Of a DNA stretch of 64,000 bases, positions 44,985 through 53,496 are shown in pieces. The notes under the pieces are model-generated. The model was not told the DNA's origin. It saw only the letters and a list, made by a program, of their open reading frames with translations, and searched no databases. The stretch lies in NCBI GenBank assembly GCA_018195615.1, contig JAGTPG010000002.1, positions 5,697,501 through 5,761,500 of the forward strand, given 5' to 3'. How positions within the stretch are numbered: position 1 is the first letter of the stretch; each line of letters begins with the position of its first letter. Made by a program: the position numbers and the translations under genes. Origin of the DNA: Streptomyces tuirus (lineage in GTDB: Bacteria; Actinomycetota; Actinomycetes; Streptomycetales; Streptomycetaceae).

Positions 44985-45001
44985 AAGGCGGCACCGCACC
45001 C

Positions 45002-45903
45002 ATGGCGCTCATCGCTCTCGCCGCCGACAAGGGTTCCCCCGGCGTCACCACCGCGGCCGTCGCTCTCGCGGCGGTCTGGCCGCGGCGCGTCCTGCTCGCC
45101 GAGGCGGACCCGGCGGGGGTGACCTCGTCTACCGCAGTGCCGCCGCGCACGGCGGACCGCTCAACCCGAACACCGGCATGCTGTCCATCGCCGCGACCGC
45201 GCGCCGCGGACTCGTGCCCGACCAGCTCTGGGACCACGTACAGCCGCTCAGCGGCGGGCTCGAAGTCCTCGTCGGGCTCGGTATCGCCGAGCAGGCGGCC
45301 GGACTCGCGGGGCTGTGGCCGACCCTCGGGCACGCCTTCGCCTCCCTCGCCGACTCCCCGCACGCCGCCGCCGACGTCATCGCCGACTGCGGACGCATCA
45401 GCGGGGACACCCCGGCCGTCGAGCTGTTCCCGCACGCCTCGCTCGTGCTGCTCCTCTCGCGCACCGAGCCGGAGTCCCTCGCCCGCGTCCGCGACCGTGC
45501 CGCCGCCCTGGCCGGCAAGCTGCACGGCGGCCCGCGCGGCGCCGCCAGCCTCGCCAACCCGGTCATCGGTGTCGTCCTGGTCGCCGACACGGGCACGGCG
45601 GGCAAGCTCGCCTCGCAGGTCAACGACATGCTCGTGCACGCCCAGACCGGCGCCCGGGTGCTCGGCACCATCGCCGACGACCCGGCCGGCGCCGACCAGC
45701 TGGCCGGCCGCAGGCGCGGCCGTCTCGACAAGTCGCTGCTGATCCGCTCGGCCCGCAAGGTCGCCGCTGACATCCACCAGCAGTACGGCGCCGCCTGGGC
45801 CGCCTCCGCGCAGGCGAACCAGGCCCACCATGCTCAGCAGGCCCAGCACCTCCAGCACCAGCACCCGGGCCAGATGCAGGGCCACGCGGGGGCCGGCACA
45901 TGA
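45002..45903 (+). CDS. CpaE/TadZ-like MinD-family protein (one frameshift)
   Basis: This ~300-residue protein is of the MinD/ParA fold. The N-terminal loop reads AADKGSPGVTTAAVALAAVW, a deviant Walker A in which the usual GKT is GVT, so ATP use is doubtful. LLAEADPAGG follows, then after one missing G near 45118 DLVYRSAAAHGG. IADCGRISGDTPAVELFPH and VIGVVLVADTG mark later strands. The tail is Gln/His-rich. TadZ/CpaE proteins place the pilus apparatus at a site in the cell. Its stop overlaps the ATG of the ATPase gene. Confidence 0.8.
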
Positions 45904-47207
45904 CCGCTGTCGACCACCAGTTGGTCAAGCGGTTCCGCCAGGACGCCGGCGACCGCATCGCCGAACAGCGCCGACAGGACCAGGTCAACAACGTCACTCC
46001 GATGTCCACGGAGGACGAGCGGCAGTACGCGCGTGCCGTCATAGCCCAGATCCTGGAGGAGTACGCGCGCGCCGAGATCAACGCGGGCCGTACGCCGCTG
46101 GACGCCGAGACCGAGGAGCAGTACGCGGCCGCCGTGCACGCCGCGCTGTTCGGCGTCGGCCGGCTCCAGCCGCTGCTGGACAACCCCGAGGTCGAGAACA
46201 TCGACATCAACGGCTGCGACCAAGTGTTCGTCGGATACGCCGACGGGCGCGAGGTGAAGGCCGACCCGGTCGCCGAGACCGACGAGGAGCTCATCGAGCT
46301 CATCCAGGTCCTCGGCGCCTACTCGGGTCTGTCCTCCCGGCCCTTCGACTCGGCCAACCCGCAGCTCGACCTCCGGCTGCCCGACGGTTCGCGACTGTCG
46401 GCCGTCATGGACGTGGCCCGGCGCCCCGCGCTGTCCATCCGTCGTGCGCGCATGGGCAAGGTGTTCATCTCCGACCTCGTCGGCAACGCCACGCTGAGCC
46501 CCGAGGTCGCCCACTTCCTGGCCTGCGCGGTCCGCGCCCGCAAGAACATCATGATCGCCGGCGCCACCAACGCCGGTAAGACGACGCTGCTGCGCGCCCT
46601 CGCCAACGAGATCCCGCCGCACGAGCGCCTCATCACCGTCGAACGAGCCCTGGAGCTCGGCCTCGACACCTTCCCCGACCTGCACCCCAACGTCGTCGCC
46701 TTCGAGGAACGCCTGCCCAACTCCGAGGGCCAGGGCGCGATCTCCATGGCCGAGCTGGTGCGCCGCTCGCTCCGTATGAACCCCTCCCGCGTCATCGTCG
46801 GTGAGGTCCTCGGCGACGAGATCGTCACCATGCTCAACGCGATGTCGCAGGGCAACGACGGCTCGCTGTCCACGATCCACGCCAACAGCTCCCACGAGGT
46901 CTTCAACCGTATCTCCACCTACGCGTTGCAGGCCTCCGAGCGGCTGCCCATCGAGGCCAGCCAGATGCTGATCGCGGGCGCGGTCAACTTCGTCGTCTTC
47001 ATCCAGCGACGCAACAACTTCGGCGACGGCGGCCGGCTCCAGCGCATGGTCACCTCCGTCCGCGAGGTCAACGGCGTCGACGGACGCGTCCTGTCCAGCG
47101 AGGTCTTCGCCGAGGCTCCCGACGGCCGCATCGTGCCGCACGCCCCCATAGCCTGCCTGGAGGAACTGATGGCACACGGCTACCGGCCGACCGGGACCTG
47201 GGGGTGA
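45900..47207 (+). CDS. tadA: TadA/CpaF pilus assembly ATPase
   Basis: This is a 435-residue secretion ATPase that powers Flp pilus assembly. The N-terminal domain has ENIDINGCDQVFVGYADGRE. The RecA-like domain has Walker A IMIAGATNAGKTT at about residue 218, an Asp/Glu box FPDLHPNVVAFEER, Walker B RVIVGEVLGDE and a His box LSTIHANSS. It is intact, with a normal length for CpaF. ATG 45900 overlaps the preceding stop (ATGA), and TadB follows 7 bases later. Confidence 0.95.
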   Translation: MTAVDHQLVKRFRQDAGDRIAEQRRQDQVNNVTPMSTEDERQYARAVIAQILEEYARAEINAGRTPLDAETEEQYAAAVHAALFGVGRLQPLLDNPEVENIDINGCDQVFVGYADGREVKADPVAETDEELIELIQVLGAYSGLSSRPFDSANPQLDLRLPDGSRLSAVMDVARRPALSIRRARMGKVFISDLVGNATLSPEVAHFLACAVRARKNIMIAGATNAGKTTLLRALANEIPPHERLITVERALELGLDTFPDLHPNVVAFEERLPNSEGQGAISMAELVRRSLRMNPSRVIVGEVLGDEIVTMLNAMSQGNDGSLSTIHANSSHEVFNRISTYALQASERLPIEASQMLIAGAVNFVVFIQRRNNFGDGGRLQRMVTSVREVNGVDGRVLSSEVFAEAPDGRIVPHAPIACLEELMAHGYRPTGTWG

Positions 47208-47214
47208 GCCCGGG

Positions 47215-48195
47215 GTGAACACGACTCTCGCGGCACTCGGCTCGCTCGGTTCCATGGGCGGCCTGTTCTCCACCGAAGTCCTGTACTCGATCGGCAGCGG
47301 CGTCGCCGTCGGCGGCGGCCTGGCACTCCTGCTCGTCGCCGTACGCGGACTGCCCGTCAAGCCCGACCACGAGAAGCAGAAGGCCGCCCAGCGGGCGAGC
47401 GAACTCATCCGCTTCGCCGGCCAGCGCGGCTCGCTCGCCGCGATCGTCGGCCTGGTCGTCCTCCTCCTCACCCGCTGGGCCGTCGCCGGCATCGCGGCCG
47501 GCGTCCTCGTCTTCTTCTGGGACCGCCTCTTCGGCGGCGCCGGTGAGGAACGGGCCGCCATGCGCCGCGTGGAGGCCCTGGCCTCCTGGACGGAGTCCCT
47601 GCGCGACACCATCGCCGGTGCCGTCGGCCTGGAGCAGGCCATCCCGGCCTCCGCCCGCGCCGCGGCCCCCGTCCTGCGCCCCCACCTCGACGCCCTCGTC
47701 GACCGGCTGCGCGCCCGCACCCCGCTGCCCGAGGCGCTCCAGCACCTCGCCGACGAGATCGACGACGCCTCCGCCGACATCATCGTCGCGGCCCTGATCC
47801 TCAACGCCCGGCTGCGCGGACCCGGTCTGCGGCAGGTGCTGGGCGCCCTGGCCAAGTCAGCCCGCGAGGAGGTCGACATGCGGCAGCGGGTCATGGCCCA
47901 GCGCGCGTCGACCCGCCGGTCCGTGCAGATCGTCGTGGCGGTCTCGGTCGCCTTCGTCCTCGGCCTGTCCATCTTCAACCGTGAGTTCGTCGAGCCGTAC
48001 GGCTCCCCCATCGGCCAGGTCGTCCTCGCCGGTGTCTGTGCCCTGTTCGCGCTGGGCTTCTGGTGGCTGCGCAAGCTGTCGACCATCGAGACGCCCGAAC
48101 GGTTCCTCGTCCGGGACGAGTCGGCGGTGCAGTTCGTACGGCCGCGCACGCCCGCACAGCAGCCGCTCCAGCCGGAAGAGGGGGTACGACGGTGA
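47215..48195 (+). CDS. tadB: TadB-like pilus platform protein
   Basis: This 326-residue inner-membrane platform protein has N-terminal helices (VAVGGGLALLLVAVRGLPV; LAAIVGLVVLLLTRWAVAGI) and the T2SSF cytoplasmic helix bundle. The bundle includes RVEALASWTESLRDTIAGAV, GLEQAIPASARAAAP, TPLPEALQHLADEIDD and GLRQVLGALAKSAREEVDMR. Two C-terminal helices follow. It starts at GTG 47215, 7 bases after tadA, and overlaps tadC by GTGA. It works with TadC as the rotary platform for the ATPase. Confidence 0.92.
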   Translation: MNTTLAALGSLGSMGGLFSTEVLYSIGSGVAVGGGLALLLVAVRGLPVKPDHEKQKAAQRASELIRFAGQRGSLAAIVGLVVLLLTRWAVAGIAAGVLVFFWDRLFGGAGEERAAMRRVEALASWTESLRDTIAGAVGLEQAIPASARAAAPVLRPHLDALVDRLRARTPLPEALQHLADEIDDASADIIVAALILNARLRGPGLRQVLGALAKSAREEVDMRQRVMAQRASTRRSVQIVVAVSVAFVLGLSIFNREFVEPYGSPIGQVVLAGVCALFALGFWWLRKLSTIETPERFLVRDESAVQFVRPRTPAQQPLQPEEGVRR

Positions 48196-49115
48196 ACGAC
48201 CTGACGATGCCGGTCGTGGTCGGCGCGGTCATCGGCCTGGGCATCTATGTCCTCGTACGTGCCCTCATGCCGTCGAAGCGCAGCGCGATCTCGCAGGTCG
48301 CGCGGATCGATGCGATGCGGGCACGCGGATCGGCGTACGAGTCCGCGCGGCCCCAGGCTGACACCAGCCGGTTCGGCTCGCTGCGGGCCGAGGTCGGCCA
48401 GCGAGTCGCCGAGTTCTACCTGCAGCAGGGCTGGGAGCAGCGCTCGCTGCGGGCGGACCTGGCGGTCCTGGACCGCAGCTGGGAGAAGTTCCTGGCGACG
48501 AAGGTGCTGCTGGGTGTGGCGGGTCTGTTCTTCGGCCCGTTCCTGTTCGCCATCGTCTGGACGCTGGCCCTGGCGGACAGCCCGGTCATCCCGGTGTGGC
48601 TGGCTCTCATGTTCGCGGTGCTCTTCTTCTTCCTGCCCGACCTGGAGATCCGGCGGGACGCCGCCGAGAAGCGGCGCGACCTGCGACGCGTGATCGGCGC
48701 GTACCTCGACCTGGTGTCGATGAGCCTGGCCGGCGGACGCGGTCTGCCCGAGGCCCTGATGGCGGCGGCCGAGATCTCCGACGGCTGGGCCAACCAGCGC
48801 ATCCGCAACGCCCTGTCCGACGCCCGCATCACCGGCATCAGCCAGTGGCAGGCGCTCGGCCAGCTCGGCGAGGAACTGGGCGTCGAGGAACTCAAGGACC
48901 TCTCCGCCTCCCTGGCCCTGGTCGCGGACGACGGCGCGAAGGTCCGCGAGTCCCTCGCCTCCCGCGCCGAGACGATGCGGCACCGCGAACTCGCCGAGAT
49001 CGAGGGCAGCGCGGGTGAGAAGTCCCAGTCGATGCTCGTCGCCCAGCTGTTGCTGTGCGCCGGCTTCCTGGTGTTCCTGATCTACCCGGCGGCGATGCGG
49101 GTGTTCCAGGTGTGA
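48192..49115 (+). CDS. tadC: TadC-like pilus platform protein
   Basis: This 307-residue partner of TadB begins with a helix (VVVGAVIGLGIYVLVRAL), a cytoplasmic part and two helices at about 95-150 (LLGVAGLFFGPFLFAIVWTL). The T2SSF bundle reads RRVIGAYLDLVSMSLAGGRG, LPEALMAAAEISDGWANQRI and RESLASRAETMRHRELAEIE. A final helix (LLCAGFLVFLIYPAAMRVF) follows. It starts at GTG 48192, coupled to tadB. The frame is intact. Confidence 0.93.
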   Translation: MNDLTMPVVVGAVIGLGIYVLVRALMPSKRSAISQVARIDAMRARGSAYESARPQADTSRFGSLRAEVGQRVAEFYLQQGWEQRSLRADLAVLDRSWEKFLATKVLLGVAGLFFGPFLFAIVWTLALADSPVIPVWLALMFAVLFFFLPDLEIRRDAAEKRRDLRRVIGAYLDLVSMSLAGGRGLPEALMAAAEISDGWANQRIRNALSDARITGISQWQALGQLGEELGVEELKDLSASLALVADDGAKVRESLASRAETMRHRELAEIEGSAGEKSQSMLVAQLLLCAGFLVFLIYPAAMRVFQV

Positions 49116-49172
49116 GAGCTGCTTGCCGAACCGACTGCCCACACAATCAGCTGAGTTGAGAGGACAACCCCT

Positions 49173-49424
49173 ATGAACGGACGCAACTTCCACACGGGTA
49201 TCCCGGCGGTGGACTTCCTGGTCGTCTTCCTGCAGGGCCGCGTGGAGCGTGCCCGCTCCGGCGAACTCGACCGCGGTGCCTCCGCCGTCGAGTGGGTCAT
49301 CATCTCCGCCGTCGTCGTGGCGATCGTCGGCGTCGTGGCCGCGATCATCAACCGCGCGCTGGAGGGTGGCGCCGAGAAGGTCGAGAACTGCATCAACGGC
49401 GCCAACCAGAGCGGCACCTGCTGA
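49173..49424 (+). CDS. flp: Flp-type prepilin subunit
   Basis: This 83-residue pilin candidate has a basic head (MNGRNFHTG..., RVERARSGELDRGAS) and then the conserved Glu and hydrophobic helix AVEWVIISAVVVAIVGVVAA. A short tail with two Cys (ENCINGANQSGTC) ends it. Prepilin peptidase would cut before the hydrophobic stretch, near G-A-S-A-V-E. The peptidase gene lies ~10 kb downstream at 59921. GAGAGGA precedes the ATG. The long head and C-terminal Cys pair are characteristic of actinobacterial Flp proteins (from memory). Confidence 0.85.
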   Translation: MNGRNFHTGIPAVDFLVVFLQGRVERARSGELDRGASAVEWVIISAVVVAIVGVVAAIINRALEGGAEKVENCINGANQSGTC

Positions 49425-49459
49425 GAGCCGTACGGACAACGGGGTTGACGGGGTTGCGC

Positions 49460-49915
49460 GTGAGCGTGGGCAGATGGATGCGCCGCAGGGCCCAGGCCGT
49501 ACGGAAGTCGGCGGCCGCCCGCGGTGACTCCGGCATGACCGCGATCGAGTTCGTGCTGCTCACCCCGGTCCTCTTCTTCATGATCTTCGCGACGGTGCAG
49601 TTCGCGCTGTACTTCTTCGCCGACCACGTGGCCCAGGCGGCGGCCCAGGCAGGAGCCCGCAAGGCCCGTGCCACGGCCGATGAGCAGCCGGGGGCGTGGC
49701 GGGGCGAGGCGCGGGACGTGGTGGACAGCTACATCGAACAACTGGGCCCGAACCTGGTGCTGTCGCCGGACGTGGCGCTGGTCCAGCCGGAGCAGAACAC
49801 GGTGGGCGTGGAGATCACGGCACGGGTGCCGACGGTGTTCCCCGGCCTGGACATGACCGTGCACGCGCAGTCGGTGGGACCGGTGGAGCGGTTCGTGCGG
49901 GACGAGGGGAACTAG
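49460..49915 (+). CDS. TadE-like pseudopilin 1
   Basis: This ~151-residue protein has a basic head (GRWMRRRAQAVRKSAAARGD), the TadE signature SGMTAIEFVLLTPVLFFMIF with the conserved Glu, and AQAAAQAGARKARATADEQP. A beta-rich exported domain follows (QNTVGVEITARVPTVFPGLD). GTG 49460 is the likely start; the flanking sequence is G-rich without a sure ribosome site. The next gene begins directly after its stop. It is a minor pseudopilin of the Tad pilus. Confidence 0.85.
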   Translation: MSVGRWMRRRAQAVRKSAAARGDSGMTAIEFVLLTPVLFFMIFATVQFALYFFADHVAQAAAQAGARKARATADEQPGAWRGEARDVVDSYIEQLGPNLVLSPDVALVQPEQNTVGVEITARVPTVFPGLDMTVHAQSVGPVERFVRDEGN

Positions 49916-50353
49916 GTGGACGTGTCTTCCCTGTGTCGGCGCATGACGCAGGCCCGGCGGGACGACCGTGGCCTGTCCACGGTGGAGGTCGTGATCCTCG
50001 CGCCGGTGATGATCCTCTTCATCCTCGTCCTGGTGGCCTTCGGCCAGATGGTCGAGGGACGCGGAGCGATCGACGGCGCCGCGCGGGACGCGGCCCGGGC
50101 CGGATCGCTCCAGTGGGACGTCGGCAACGCCATGGCGGAAGCGCGCAAGGCGGCCGAAGCCGACCTCACGGACGTCTGCACGGGCCCGGTGACCGTGACC
50201 AAGACAAGCGCGGGCTTCGCCGACGCCGACCTCTTCTCGGTCGAGGTCAGCTGTCAGGTGCGGGGCCTGGCGATGGTCGGCCTGGACATCAAGACCCGGA
50301 TGTCCGGCTCCTTCACCGCACCGTTGGACCCGTTCAAGAGGAAGGCGGGCTGA
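49916..50353 (+). CDS. TadE-like pseudopilin 2
   Basis: This 145-residue second pseudopilin has DDRGLSTVEVVILAPVMILF with the conserved Glu, then the helix LVLVAFGQMVEGRGAIDGAA. An exported domain with two Cys (LTDVCTGPVTVTKTSAGFAD; VEVSCQVRGL) follows. GTG 49916 directly abuts the stop of the preceding gene. It is part of the same operon and probably forms a minor-pilin complex with its neighbours. Confidence 0.85.
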   Translation: MDVSSLCRRMTQARRDDRGLSTVEVVILAPVMILFILVLVAFGQMVEGRGAIDGAARDAARAGSLQWDVGNAMAEARKAAEADLTDVCTGPVTVTKTSAGFADADLFSVEVSCQVRGLAMVGLDIKTRMSGSFTAPLDPFKRKAG

Positions 50354-50358
50354 AGGAG

Positions 50359-50825
50359 TTGAGAAAGCCCTCCACGATCCGGGCCTGGCTGTCCTCCCGC
50401 CGGAAGCACCTGGACGACCGCGGCTCAGGCGCCGGCGCGGTCATCATCTTCGCGCTCGTCTTCATCTCACTGTCGGCCTTCGTCATCGACGGCGGCCTGT
50501 CCATCTCCAAGCGCGAGCGAGCCGCCGACATCGCCGAGCAGGCCGCCCGTTACGCCGCCCAGGACATCGACCGCGACGCCCTCTACGAGAACGAGGGCGG
50601 CCCCGCCCCATCAACTTCGGGAACTGCGACGCCCGCGTGAAGGCCTTCGCCCGGGAGATGGACATGACGGGCGCGGACATCGCGGCGACCCACTGCGTGG
50701 CGGCCGACGCCCAGCAGGTGCAGGTCGAGGTGCAGCTCACGTACTCCCCGGTCTTCACGGGGATGTTCTACGGCGGCGACGTGGTCGTCCACGGGCAGGC
50801 GGTGGCGGAGAACGAGGTAGGCTGA
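50359..50825 (+). CDS. TadG-like pilus-associated protein (one frameshift)
   Basis: This ~155-residue protein has KHLDDRGSGAGAVIIFALVF, then ISLSAFVIDGGLSISKRERA, the usual TadG/Rv3659-type N-terminal anchor. It continues DIAEQAARYAAQDIDRDALY. One C is missing near 50612; restored, it continues PAPINFGNCDARVKAFAREM and VQVEVQLTYSPVFTGMFYGG to the stop at 50825. The start codon is uncertain: TTG 50359 is the first in frame. It is the last gene of the Tad operon; the next gene is on the other strand. Confidence 0.78.
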
Positions 50826-50883
50826 CCGGGGCTCAGGGCCCATTGCGGGTGAAGCCCCGCGAGGCTTCCGCCTCGGAGCTGTG

Positions 50884-52701
50884 CTACTCGGGCTTCCACT
50901 GAGTGGCGGTCACCACATACGTACGAAGATTGTCATTGTCGGCCTTCCCCGCGTTGACCTTGGTGATCCAGAGGTGAGTGACGGCGCCCTCGCCGGACAC
51001 GACGCACAGACCGGTGCCTGTCTTGAGAACCGAGTCGTCCCTGATGCTGCTGAGCGGAATGGGGTTGGGCAGCGTGCCTCCGAGCGCGGAGTCGCGGCAG
51101 GCGGTGGGCGTGGGCCGTCGCTCGGCGGTGGTACCGAACGAGCCTTCGTCGTCGGCGAGCCGGATCCCGTTCACCTTGATGGGGTCGGGGCAGTCCGTGT
51201 AGGTGAGCCAGCCGCCGGAGGACGGCACGTAGCCGGCACCGGTCTCCACGCCCAGGTCATGGATGTCCAGGACCGTGGCGTCGGAGGGCCTGCACATGGT
51301 CCCCGACCCGATGTCCTCGGCGGTGGGGATGTACTTCGGCGCCCGCAGTACGAGGGGCTTGTCCCGCGCACTGATCTGCCAGCCGGCCTCCGACTTCGGG
51401 CCGTCCGTGCTCGTGGGTGCCGCGCTGGGAGTGGTGGCGGGAGCGGCGCCTCCGGAGACGTTCCGGGCGTCATGGGAAGCGGTGGTGTCCCTCGAGTCGT
51501 CCGTCAGCATCTGATACGCCGCGACGGATCCCCCACCCACCGCCAGCGCCGCCACGACGGCGACTGCGGCGACCAGCGGCGTCCGACGGGCTTCGGCGGG
51601 ACGGCTTGGTGCCGAGGCCGTGGCGGCAGGTATCGGTTGAGGAGAGTACGCGGGTGCGGTGGGAGCCGCGGCCACGAACGCGTCACCCGGGGAGTGCGCG
51701 GGTCGCGTCGGCAGGGCGACCGCGAACGCGGCCTGCGGGGACAATCCCGGCTGGGTGGGCACCGGAGGTGTCGGCGCAGGGCCCACGGCGGCCGGTGCGG
51801 GACCGGAGTGCAGGCGAAGTGTCTCTTCCTGCCGAGCGATCTGCTGCTGCACGGCCGGTGGCAGCCACCAGCCCTCGTGCCGGATCAAGCCCTCTGTACC
51901 GGCCAGTGTGTTGCATGCTTCGATGACCTGCCCAGGAGTGGGGCGGGCGCCCGGGTCCTTGGCCAGACAACCGGCGACGACGCCGCGCAGCTCTTCCGGA
52001 CACGCGCCGAGATCGGGTTCGCTGGAGACGATCCGGTACAGCAGCGCATGCGAGGCACCTTCGCCGAACGGGTGCCGACCGGTCGCGGCGAAGTATGCGA
52101 CCAGGCCTAGCGCGAAGACGTCCAGAGCAGGCGTGACGTCACCGCCCACGGCTTGCTCGGGCGCCATGTACGCAGGCGTGCCGAGGCGTACGTCGGTACC
52201 GGTCAGCGCGGTCGTGTCGGCGGCCCGGGCAATGCCGAAATCGATGACACGCGGCCCGTCGGAAGCCAGCAGCACGTTGGACGGCTTGAGGTCCCGGTGG
52301 ATCACACCGGCCGCGTGAATGGTCTGGAGTGCCTCGGCGATCCCGGCGGTCAACTGCAACACCGTACGCAGAGGAAGCGCGCCGTGCTGGTACACGGCGG
52401 ACGCGAGAGAGGGACCGGGGACGTACCCGACCGCGAGCCACGGCTCGGGACCGTCGGTGAAGCTGTCGAGAACGGGTGCGGTGTACGGCCCTTGTACTCG
52501 CCGGGCGGCCGTGACCTCATGGGCGAAACGCTTGCGGAAATCCAGGTCCTGCGCATACTCCCGGCGGACGACCTTGAGCGCGACCGGCTGCCCGCCCCGG
52601 GTGTGCGACAGGTAGACCATTCCCATGCCGCCCTCGCCCAGCCGCGCCCTGAGTCGGTAACCGGCTATCTCGCGGGCGTCGTCGGGCGACAGTGCGTCCA
52701 T
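50884..52701 (-). CDS. Ser/Thr protein kinase, membrane-anchored, intact
   Basis: This is a 605-residue Hanks-type kinase. It has ARLGEGGMGMVYL, the Lys in VALKVV, HRDLKPSNV at about residue 137, DFGIAR and TPAYMAPEQ. A Pro/Ala-rich linker leads to one membrane helix at about 385 (TPLVAAVAVVAALAVGGGSV). The extracellular domain has YIPTAEDIGSGTMC, GGWLTYTDCPDP and VVTATQWKPE, with several Cys and no PASTA repeats. It could signal between the surface and the Tad or T7SS genes (inference). ATG 52701 is the start. It is of the same class as the broken kinase at 8856. Confidence 0.93.
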   Translation of the reverse strand: MDALSPDDAREIAGYRLRARLGEGGMGMVYLSHTRGGQPVALKVVRREYAQDLDFRKRFAHEVTAARRVQGPYTAPVLDSFTDGPEPWLAVGYVPGPSLASAVYQHGALPLRTVLQLTAGIAEALQTIHAAGVIHRDLKPSNVLLASDGPRVIDFGIARAADTTALTGTDVRLGTPAYMAPEQAVGGDVTPALDVFALGLVAYFAATGRHPFGEGASHALLYRIVSSEPDLGACPEELRGVVAGCLAKDPGARPTPGQVIEACNTLAGTEGLIRHEGWWLPPAVQQQIARQEETLRLHSGPAPAAVGPAPTPPVPTQPGLSPQAAFAVALPTRPAHSPGDAFVAAAPTAPAYSPQPIPAATASAPSRPAEARRTPLVAAVAVVAALAVGGGSVAAYQMLTDDSRDTTASHDARNVSGGAAPATTPSAAPTSTDGPKSEAGWQISARDKPLVLRAPKYIPTAEDIGSGTMCRPSDATVLDIHDLGVETGAGYVPSSGGWLTYTDCPDPIKVNGIRLADDEGSFGTTAERRPTPTACRDSALGGTLPNPIPLSSIRDDSVLKTGTGLCVVSGEGAVTHLWITKVNAGKADNDNLRTYVVTATQWKPE

Positions 52702-53146
52702 GGGGGGTCCTTCCGGATCTTGTGGGGGCTGGCCCATGCTACGGAACGGGCGCGAACGTGCCGTGGCGAGGCCGGAGCATGACTGTCCGTCTCGGCGTCC
52801 GAACCGCGATCGTTCCGGAACATCCCGTGGACCTGCACAGATTTCACCGAGGCGTCGTACGGAAACTCGCGCAACTGGTTCCTTCGTTGTGCAAGCCGCA
52901 CGACGACTGCCTGGCGGGATGCCGAACCTGTTGGTTGTGTGAAGGAATCCGGCCTTTCAGTGAGCGCGTTGACACACCGGTGAAATCGACGGTCGAAAGC
53001 TGCCCCGCACGGGCTTCGGGTGACTGGTCGCTTCTTCCCCTGCGTGCTTTGATCGGTGGGCGCAGATCGCCGGTCATCAGTCCCGCTTCAGGGAAACAGG
53101 TGAACTCCGCCATCGCGAATTGCTGTCACGAAGGGAAACGCGCGCC
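52702..53146. other. 445-bp intergenic region before the leader-peptide gene
   Basis: It separates the minus-strand kinase from the plus-strand peptide gene, so promoters for both are expected. TTGACA occurs at 52969-52974 but lacks a good -10 box at the right distance. The stretch is less GC-rich than average and shows no gene-like frame. Confidence 0.45.
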
Positions 53147-53368
53147 ATGAACCTCGTTCCTCAGGTCGAATCGGCCGAAATCTCCGACCTCGACCTGGAC
53201 ACCATCGCGGGCGGCCAGGCGGGCGGTTCCCCCGTCGGCATCGCCGCCGGTGGCGCCGCCGGTCTCTACGTCGAGGCCGGCCCCGTCGGCGTCGGCGCCG
53301 GTGTCGGCGCCAGCGTCTCGCCGCAGGGTGTCGCGGCGGACCTGCACCTCAGCAGCACGCTGTACTGA
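53147..53368 (+). CDS. small peptide with double-glycine leader, RiPP/bacteriocin-precursor-like
   Basis: This 73-residue peptide begins MNLVPQVESAEISDLDLDTI, followed by AGG. That is the E-L-D-L-x-x-x-GG pattern of leaders removed by C39-type peptidase transporters. The core is very Gly/Ala/Val-rich (SPVGIAAGGAAGLYVEAGPV; GVGAGVGASVSPQGVAADLH) and ends LSSTLY. There is no Cys, so lanthionine is excluded; GxxxG steps recall two-peptide bacteriocins. AAGGGA lies 10 bases before ATG 53147. No modification or export enzyme is nearby. A 67-nt palindrome starts within its stop codon. Confidence 0.7.
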   Translation: MNLVPQVESAEISDLDLDTIAGGQAGGSPVGIAAGGAAGLYVEAGPVGVGAGVGASVSPQGVAADLHLSSTLY

Positions 53369-53432
53369 TCACGCCAGACGAGCACGGGCCCCGGATCCTG
53401 GATCCGGGGCCCGTGCTCGTCTGGCGTGATCA
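53366..53432. terminator. 67-nt near-perfect palindrome, probable bidirectional terminator
   Basis: The arms 53366-53398 and 53400-53432 are perfect 33-base complements around a single central T (53399). The left arm begins TGATCACGCCAGACGAG and starts within the stop codon of the peptide gene. It lies between convergent genes, 65 bases before the WXG100-like stop. No T-tract is present. The stem is far longer than an ordinary terminator, so a second role is possible. Confidence 0.65.
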
Positions 53433-53496
53433 CCGGCCGGCCTTGCTCTCACCGGACCTCGCCGCACTCACCGTGAACCGGCCACTGATGCCGCCG

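Noticed and set aside
45834..49439. A 1201-residue minus-strand open frame
   Set aside because: It lies opposite tadA, tadB and tadC, all of which have recognisable motifs; the reverse frame has none.
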